Origin: Osedax fenrisi
Taxonomy: Eukaryota; Annelida; Polychaeta; Sabellida; Siboglinidae
Reading direction: 5' to 3'
Assembly: GCA_964019155.1 (NCBI GenBank)
Contig: OZ025242.1
Coordinates: 87,104,533-87,168,532 of the forward strand
DNA: 64,000 nucleotides
The stretch's first letter is position 1; each line of letters starts with the position of its first letter. The position numbers and the translations under genes are program-made. Positions 58,092-64,000 of this stretch are shown here, piece after piece. Under the pieces are notes generated by a model. That model saw only the letters and a list, made by a program, of their open reading frames with translations. It did not search any database and had not been told where the DNA came from.

Positions 58092-58164
58092 TTGTACACT
58101 AATTTAAATATATGTAATATAAGCAATTATACATTTTGTGAGTATTATATTTAAAGACAGTGTG

Positions 58165-58197
<33 letters not shown>

Positions 58198-58205
58198 ATA
58201 TATAT

Positions 58206-58260
<55 letters not shown>
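58165..58260. repeat. (TA)n tract
   Basis: About 95 bp of TA with two TATTATAT interruptions. Confidence 0.95.
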
Positions 58261-58264
<4 letters not shown>

Positions 58265-58835
58265 GTAAGTATACTTATAAGAAAGTAATTTATATTATTT
58301 TTGTTGTTGCTCTGTGACAATTTTATCCGAGGTTTAGCTGCTGGAATGATAATCAGTGACATGTTTCGAGTTGTTGTATAGAACGACGTGTATATCCTGT
58401 TCGCCTGTTATTAACGGAGTATGACATCCTCCACCCACAAACGCTAAAAGAGGCCTAACATAATTGGGTTGCTTTCACCTTTAGGCCTCTAGCCGTGGCC
58501 TCCATTTAGCGGAACGTATCTTACCCCCACTTATATGACATATTAATATGCCCTATACGTAGGGGTAATTAAATACTGTGTATTTATAGAACCGTAAAGT
58601 AAGAGCATAACTACATATGTATATATCTAGGATATTTAATATTTGTTAAGATACTTAGGATATATAATATTTGGGATATTAAATAACTATATATAATTAA
58701 AATATATGATAATAATATATATATATATATATATTAATAGTACATTTATATTGTTATATATATAATGGGTGTTAACAATTTAGTTATTACAACACCATGC
58801 CATCACAACAACCGATGTACTCTCGCATAGTATTT

Positions 58836-58873
58836 CCAAAGATTTTGCGAAGCATCCTTTGGAAAATCTTTGG
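58836..58873. mobile_element. 38-bp hairpin insertion with 5-bp target duplication
   Basis: CCAAAGATTTTGCGAAGCAT followed by CCTTTGGAAAATCTTTGG: the two ends of the 57821 MITE with almost no interior. TATTT flanks both sides (58831-58835, 58874-58878). Repeat R copies 1 and 2 carry the empty site here (TAGTCTTTAGCCGACTT against TAGTATTT-insert-TATTTCGCCGACTT), which proves an insertion with a 5-bp duplication. Confidence 0.88.
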
Positions 58874-58979
58874 TATTTCGCCGACTTCACGCGTTTTAGC
58901 TGTATAACGCTGGCTATATCTCATACGAATGGTATTCTCTATTACATTCAGATTGATGCATTCAATTCATTTATATTTT

Positions 58980-58985
58980 ATTGTA

Positions 58986-59079
<94 letters not shown>

Positions 59080-59096
59080 TGTATACAATGTATACA

Positions 59097-59152
<56 letters not shown>

Positions 59153-59225
59153 TACATATATATATATATATACTATACTATACATGTATATTAATATATA
59201 TAAAATATATTAATATATATATATA
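58980..59225. repeat. Compound (TA)n block with a TGTATACACTTA palindrome
   Basis: TA tracts around TAAGTGTATACAATGTATACACTTA (about 59076-59101). The Tyr-Ile frames of 81-111 codons over it are artefacts. Confidence 0.95.
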
Positions 59226-59293
59226 ATTAATATTGTTTTAGAATTATAATATTTATTTTTAATATACGAATATTAAGTAGTATTTATATATAT

Positions 59294-59681
59294 ATAGTAA
59301 GTAAGTAATTATTATTGATTTATTTTTATGTCATCCTCTTTGAAAATTTTATCTGAAGTTTATCTGCTGGAATGATAATCAGTGACATGTTTCGAGTTGT
59401 TGTATAGAATGACATGTATATCCTGTTCTCCAGTTATGAACGGAGTATGACATCCTCCACCCACCAACGTTTGAAAGAGGCCTTACCTAATAGGGTTGCT
59501 CTCACCTTTAGGCCTCTAGCCGTGGGGGTGTTAGCGGAGAGTATCTTACCCCACCTATAGGGTATATTACCATGTATTTATAGGACCGTAAAGTAAACAC
59601 ATAACTATATATATAGGATATATATATTTTTTAAAGATAATTAGAATATATAATATTTGGGATATAATATACCTCTATATA

Positions 59682-59690
<9 letters not shown>
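59294..59690 (-). mobile_element. Repeat R, copy 4 (shortest)
   Basis: Left edge AGTAAGTAAGTAATT as in the CTTA-tailed elements, then the conserved body (TCTGCTGGAATGATAATCAG, ACGGAGTATGACATCC, GCCTCTAGCCGTGG) to about 59690, where it ends in TA. It begins right where copy 3 ends, so the two lie head to tail. Confidence 0.7.
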
Positions 59691-59719
<29 letters not shown>

Positions 59720-60450
59720 TCATTATCATTATCAGATTTGGTTTTAACAACCGGGTAATTGTAGAAGCAGAGCTTATCGAGACAATTACCCTTTATTATT
59801 TTGACAAGTCCTAAAAAAGTACAATTATAATTGGAATAATAAATTCCTGAAAAAAAGAATAAACTATATATAACATAATGTTATATCTAAGTTGACTTCC
59901 TGTTTACACTAAATCTAATTATGAATAAGATCAAATAATTGTACTTATGAAGGACTTGAAAAAATTATCAAAAATCATCATATAATATATAAAAATAAAC
60001 AAAATAAACATTAAGAAAACTAAAACGACTAAAAAACTAAAAACAGACAAGAAAGGTTAAGAAGAGTAAATATATGAAAATTTAATATAAAGAATAATAA
60101 ATATATGTTTGGCAAATATTCAAAAATAAATTTATAAATTATCTACACAAAGTAAAAAATATTTAGATAGTTTTCATAAGTCGAAGAGTAGTTATAGTAT
60201 AAAATATGGAAAAAAGAAGAAATTAATGTAAAAATGTAAAATGTAAAAGTCTGAGTAAAGATAAAATGTATTAAAAATAGTATATAATATTATATAAAAG
60301 CGTAATTATAGTATAAAATATGGATAAAAAGGAGAAATCAATGTAAAAGTCTGAGTAAAGATAAAATTTATTAAAAATAGTAAACTTATTAAAAATTAAA
60401 AAAATGTTAAAATATAATTTGAAGTAGAAAAATAATAGTAGATTAAAAAA

Positions 60451-63399
60451 TCACAAGGTTAAAAAATAATTAAAAATATTATTACTGAAAAGGGAAATAG
60501 ATACTAATTTTCTTTTATCAATATTTAATTCATTCCAAAGTCTTGGTCCATATGACGTTAAAGAATTATTCATATAGTTATATTTATTATAAGGTTGAAT
60601 GAAATCAAAAGTACTTCTTGTATTAATTTTTTTTTTAGTTATTCTTTTATAATGTTTATAAATACTTGGACTACAAGTTTTATAATATATTCTATGCATA
60701 AATATTAGTGTTTTATATTTACACAAATCAAAGATATTTAATAACTTATGATCAATAAATAATTTTTTTGAACTAAAATCTATAGGTTTAGAAAAAACTA
60801 ATTTTAATACTTTTTTTTGTATAACATAAATACAGTCTATATTAGATTTATATGTATGCCCCCAAATTTCTAAACAATAAATTAAATGGGGATAAAAAAG
60901 TGCATAATAAAGTTTAATCATAGCTGATTCATTAAGGCAGAAAGATACATTTTTTATGATCCAATATATTTTTAATAATTTATTCTTTAGAAATTGAAAA
61001 TGAGATTTCCAGTTCAATGAATTATCAATGATTAGTCCAAGGAACTTTGTTTCAGATACTTGAACTAGAAGCTCATTTTCAATTTCTATTTCAAATTCTA
61101 TATCATTTCTAAATGACATGCAGTGAGTTTTACCAATGTTAATTGTCAACTTATTTGATTTTACCCATAACATTATTTCATTAATTGTCAGCTGTAATTT
61201 AACTTTTAGTTTGTTGGCTGAACAATCACTAATTATAATAGTGGTGTCATCAGCAAATAGTATAAAAGTATTATTAATAGAGCAGGTCGGCATGTCATTA
61301 ATAAATATAAGAAAAAGAAGCGGCCCAAGAATAGAACCTTGGGGGACACCGATATCTATATTAGTAGTAGTAGACATACAGTTATTATAATTTGTAAATT
61401 GACTTCTGTCTTTAAGATATGATGATAACCATGATAGAGGTAATCCTCTTATACCGTAAAAGTCAAGCTTTTTTAAGAGTATTTCATGGTTGACTGTGTC
61501 AAATGCTTTTTTTAAGTCAATGAATAGGCCAACACAGTATTTATTGGAGATCAGAGAATCAATAATAGCTTTTTGAAGGGTTTCTATAGCATGGAGGGTA
61601 CTGAGGCCTTTCCTGAACCCAAATTGTGAACTACTAATTATGTTATGAAAATCACAGAAAGAAAGTAATCTTGAAAAAAACAATTTTTCTAAGATTTTCG
61701 AGAATTGAATATTCAAAAATATGGGTCTATAATTATTAAAGTCATTTTTATTACCTGATTTATAGATGGGAATAACTTTGGATTTTTTAAACAAATTTGG
61801 AAAAGTGCCTGTTGAAAAAGAAAGATTAAAAATATATGTTAAAGGTTCAGCTATATTGGATGAGATTAATTTTACGAGTTTCATAGATATATCAAGTTCA
61901 TCCTTAGATATTTTTGGAGAACAATTATCAATAGTTTTAATGACCTCACTACATGTAATTGGAGATAAAAATAATGAATAATAATTACTATTTTTAAGGT
62001 AGTCGTTGAACGATGTATTAGGTGAACAAATGTTCTTAGCTAGTTTACTACCGACTTGTATAAAGTGTTCATTAAATTTATTTGCTATTGTTTCATCTTT
62101 TATTTCCTTTCCATGTATATCAAGTACTGATATTTTTGTATTCTTTTTTTGTATAGGATTTATCAATGAATTTATAATTGACCATGTAGTTTTAATGGAT
62201 TTACTGTTATCCAAAGATTTAGTATAAAAATCCTTTTTACACTTTCTTATAATATTCGTGAGATCATTTTTATATTTTTTATATATCCTAAGATTATTAT
62301 CATTTCTATTATTTATATATTTTATATACAGCTTTTGTTTTTTTCTACATGCTTTCTTTAAACTTTTTGTAAACCAAGGAATATCTTTTTTGCGAAAAAT
62401 ATTATTAGATTTATGTTTTTTAAGGCATGTTTTATCATAAATTTTACTAAAATGTGTAATAATAAGGTCAAGAGAAATATTAATATCTTCAGATTTTATA
62501 AATGTCCAGTTTGTCTCATTAAGTTCTTTCATTAATTTATTAACATTGTTAGTGTTATTTATATTGTGAGTTATAATTGGAACATTTTGTTTACATTTGA
62601 AACGTATTTTATTTAATTTCATTAAGATAAAAATTGGCAAGTGATCAGTAAATTCATATTGTAAAATACCAGATGAAATATAAGAAAAATTTCCATTATA
62701 AAAAATATTGTCAATCAATGTAGAACTATTATTACTGATACGTGTTGGTTGATTTATAGACTTAAATAGGTTTTGTAATTGCAATGTGTTTAAAAAAGAA
62801 TCTGTAATAGTATTGGCTTTAAGTATGTCTATATTAAAGTCCCCACAGAGAAATATATGTTTACCATTATATACATTGAATTTTTCAATAAAATTATTTA
62901 GATAAACAAAAGAATCTTTTTCCAATGAGGGAGATCTATAAATTGAACTGATTATAATATTTCTAGTATCAAGTTTAATTTCTATAGTAATTGTATCAAT
63001 GTAAAGGTTACTAAGAGATAGAATGACAATTTTATTTGTAGAAAATGAACTCTTAATATAAATAGAGACGCCACCAGCTTTTTTGTGATTTCGAATAGTG
63101 TGAAAAGAGGTATATCCCTGTAATTCAAATAGATTCATATTAAATTCATTGAACCAAGTTTCACATATTGAAATAACATCAAATGTATTATGTATAGATT
63201 TAAGTAATAACTTTAAATTATCAAAGTTTTTAACTATACTTCTACCATTTAATTGTAGTACTGATAACGTATTTAAGTTGTATTTTAATTTATTAAGTTC
63301 ATTCATCGACATATAAGGAGAAACATGGTCAAAATTATAATTAAGATTCTCTGGATCATTGCAAAGAGTTGGATCATTATGAAATTGATTATCAATCAT
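60451..63399 (-). CDS. LINE ORF2: apurinic-like endonuclease and reverse transcriptase
   Basis: This 982-residue protein nicks target DNA and copies the element RNA at the nick. The N-terminal endonuclease (about 44-260) shows VLQLNGRS (47-54), SICETW with Glu80, IYRSP (153-157), GDFNID (186-191) and the catalytic TDHLP (251-255). A Lys-rich linker (320-400) follows. The reverse transcriptase (about 530-800) has KSKVIPIYKSG (539-549), YRPIF (557-561; usually YRPIS), FIDLKKAFDTVNH (626-638, Asp628), GVPQGSILGPLLF (684-696), the catalytic FADD (715-718) and KFLGLIID (785-792). PHLIYCLEIWG (837-847) and the end motif SYGPRLWNEL (949-958) are typical of the CR1/L2/Crack group. The start at 63399 is the first Met after the ORF1 spacer and gives normal family length. 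No internal stop, so it may be active, but a fully intact ORF1 is not shown. Confidence 0.92.
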   Translation of the reverse strand: MIDNQFHNDPTLCNDPENLNYNFDHVSPYMSMNELNKLKYNLNTLSVLQLNGRSIVKNFDNLKLLLKSIHNTFDVISICETWFNEFNMNLFELQGYTSFHTIRNHKKAGGVSIYIKSSFSTNKIVILSLSNLYIDTITIEIKLDTRNIIISSIYRSPSLEKDSFVYLNNFIEKFNVYNGKHIFLCGDFNIDILKANTITDSFLNTLQLQNLFKSINQPTRISNNSSTLIDNIFYNGNFSYISSGILQYEFTDHLPIFILMKLNKIRFKCKQNVPIITHNINNTNNVNKLMKELNETNWTFIKSEDINISLDLIITHFSKIYDKTCLKKHKSNNIFRKKDIPWFTKSLKKACRKKQKLYIKYINNRNDNNLRIYKKYKNDLTNIIRKCKKDFYTKSLDNSKSIKTTWSIINSLINPIQKKNTKISVLDIHGKEIKDETIANKFNEHFIQVGSKLAKNICSPNTSFNDYLKNSNYYSLFLSPITCSEVIKTIDNCSPKISKDELDISMKLVKLISSNIAEPLTYIFNLSFSTGTFPNLFKKSKVIPIYKSGNKNDFNNYRPIFLNIQFSKILEKLFFSRLLSFCDFHNIISSSQFGFRKGLSTLHAIETLQKAIIDSLISNKYCVGLFIDLKKAFDTVNHEILLKKLDFYGIRGLPLSWLSSYLKDRSQFTNYNNCMSTTTNIDIGVPQGSILGPLLFLIFINDMPTCSINNTFILFADDTTIIISDCSANKLKVKLQLTINEIMLWVKSNKLTINIGKTHCMSFRNDIEFEIEIENELLVQVSETKFLGLIIDNSLNWKSHFQFLKNKLLKIYWIIKNVSFCLNESAMIKLYYALFYPHLIYCLEIWGHTYKSNIDCIYVIQKKVLKLVFSKPIDFSSKKLFIDHKLLNIFDLCKYKTLIFMHRIYYKTCSPSIYKHYKRITKKKINTRSTFDFIQPYNKYNYMNNSLTSYGPRLWNELNIDKRKLVSISLFSNNIFNYFLTL

Positions 63400-63655
63400 G
63401 GTCAGGTGTAAAAAGTAAATAAGATGTATAAAATAAATATGAATAGAAATGTAAGATAAAAATGATTATAAAGAAGTATAAAATTGTAAAATTAAAAGCA
63501 TATATGAAGGTTTTATATAGAATAAAATAAGTAAATGAGTATGTATATATATATTTATAACGAGCATGGAAAATTAAAAGTAAAAAACAAAAACATAAAC
63601 TGATTTTTTTTGAATAAAATATTATGGTTAAGTTTAAAATTATAATAATAAATAG

Positions 63656-64000
63656 TCAACATTTATCAACGGGGAAAAAAGAGTTTGATTTATTGATATC
63701 ATATTTATAGTGTTTGATGAGATCGTAAGGTGATTTTATTGTCAAAATTACATCATCATTATCCTTTAGCGTACAACATATAAATCCATTATAAGATCAT
63801 GCACTTTTAGTTAACTCATCACGTTTTAAGGAATGTAATACATTACTTCTTCTGTGAGTTAGATCTTCATTAATATAGATTTTATAATTTAATGTATCTT
63901 TTATCTTTTTTCGTGCTAGGTAGAGATCATTACGCACTGAACGTCTATTAAATCGTACTAACGTGCTTGATAACTTACTCTTGGTAGGTAACTTATGCGC
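63656..64000 (-). pseudogene. LINE ORF1 C-terminal part, one in-frame stop, runs off window
   Basis: The minus strand from the window edge reads KLPTKSKLSSTLVRFNRRSV, then RNDLYLARKKIKDTLNYKIY and INEDLTHRRSNVLHSLKRDE. The pattern (a)VRFxxRxxRDxxxxARKxLKD...IYINEDLTxxRxxLL is the RNA-binding region of CR1/L2-type ORF1 proteins. After LTKSA a TGA (TGG in the expected sequence) breaks the frame. It goes on SYNGFICCTLKDNDDVILTI to a TGA at 63656-63658. One nonsense mutation suggests that this copy cannot supply full-length ORF1 protein, though ORF2 is open. Confidence 0.75.

Larger units (their letters stand above)
58262..59281 (-). mobile_element. Repeat R, copy 3
   Basis: Body from GGTTTAGCTGCTGGAATGA (58331) colinear with copies 1 and 2, more diverged. 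The 26-bp palindrome is partly lost (TATATGACATATTAATATGC). A 38-bp hairpin insertion at 58836 interrupts it. It ends in TA tracts at about 59281. Confidence 0.65.
59717..64000 (-). mobile_element. Well-preserved LINE (L2/Crack/Daphne-like), reaching beyond the window
   Basis: Minus strand. The 3' end is CTGATAATGATAATGATGAT (59717-59737), preceded by GAGACAATTACCC/GGGTAATTGT, a possible stem, and a 3' UTR of about 730 bp (59717-60450). ORF2 is open for 982 codons, a 256-bp spacer follows, then the C-terminal part of ORF1 continues past the window edge. Insertion into TA repeat (59688-59716). The near-intact state marks it as the youngest LINE here. Confidence 0.9.

Noticed and set aside
58859..59226. 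Frames of 81-111 codons rich in Tyr-Ile
   Set aside because: Translation of (TA)n blocks; the same applies to frames at 539-733, 11017-11274, 15864-16064, 41601-41822 and 53873-54058.
61136..62440. Plus-strand frames of 60-84 codons within the LINE ORF2
   Set aside because: Shadows of the minus-strand 982-codon reverse transcriptase frame.

Overview
This window is a gene-poor, very AT-rich stretch of a nuclear genome, almost certainly from an invertebrate animal. It shows long (TA)n tracts, a canonical nuclear tRNA-Thr gene, tRNA-derived SINEs, several LINE clades with vertebrate/invertebrate-type endonuclease and reverse transcriptase motifs, hAT, Harbinger-like, mariner/pogo-like and Helitron-like DNA elements. 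I cannot name the species. Apart from the tRNA and the ORF2 of one LINE, I see no host protein-coding gene that I can support. Almost every long reading frame is either a transposon or an artefact of a microsatellite.

Layout. 1-3290: sparse unique sequence, E-box/CRE-like motifs near the start, a LINE 3' tail and a 10-bp minisatellite. 3296-9370: two adjacent Helitron-like elements with the same 5' (TCTGG) and 3' (GGCTAG-T) ends, each filled with reiterated degenerate copies of its own 3' end. 9401-15000: two tRNA-SINEs, a CpG-containing stretch, a pogo-like MITE, a 260-bp hAT MITE and a 50-bp perfect palindrome. 16871-22620: a TA-flanked non-coding element, then a decayed L2/CR1-like LINE split by a 1.7-kb hAT with a perfect 8-bp target duplication. 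23422-27900: tRNA-Thr(UGU), tandem duplications, a 35-bp hairpin flanked by 6-bp repeats and two more copies of the TA-flanked element. 28000-32650: LINE fragments, a tRNA-like relic and a GC-rich island. 32721-33086: a (CTA)122 array. 35077-39200: a second hAT, of a different type (ZMYM1/DUF4371-like), followed by another LINE relic. 40047-48876: a 40-bp hairpin flanked by 8-bp repeats, three relatives of the TA-flanked element carrying different repeated words, and an R2-group LINE with a restriction-like endonuclease. 49484-59690: four truncated copies of one repeat sharing a (CTTA)n end, a CR1/L2 LINE broken by one frameshift, a SINE split by a Harbinger-like element, and a MITE family with 5-bp duplications. 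59717-64000: the best-preserved element, a LINE on the minus strand with an open 982-codon ORF2 and the tail of ORF1 running off the window.

The most unusual points are (1) three hairpin-only insertions of 35-40 bp, each between direct repeats of 5, 6 or 8 bp, one of them proven by an empty site in a neighbouring repeat copy; (2) a set of about 0.9-1.0 kb non-coding elements that keep one skeleton but swap the repeated word (CCGAATACGGAC, ATTACCGACCCC, TTAATGTGGCC); and (3) the adjacent Helitron-like pair built from iterated 3' ends. All identifications were made by eye from the sequence and translations; no database search was run.
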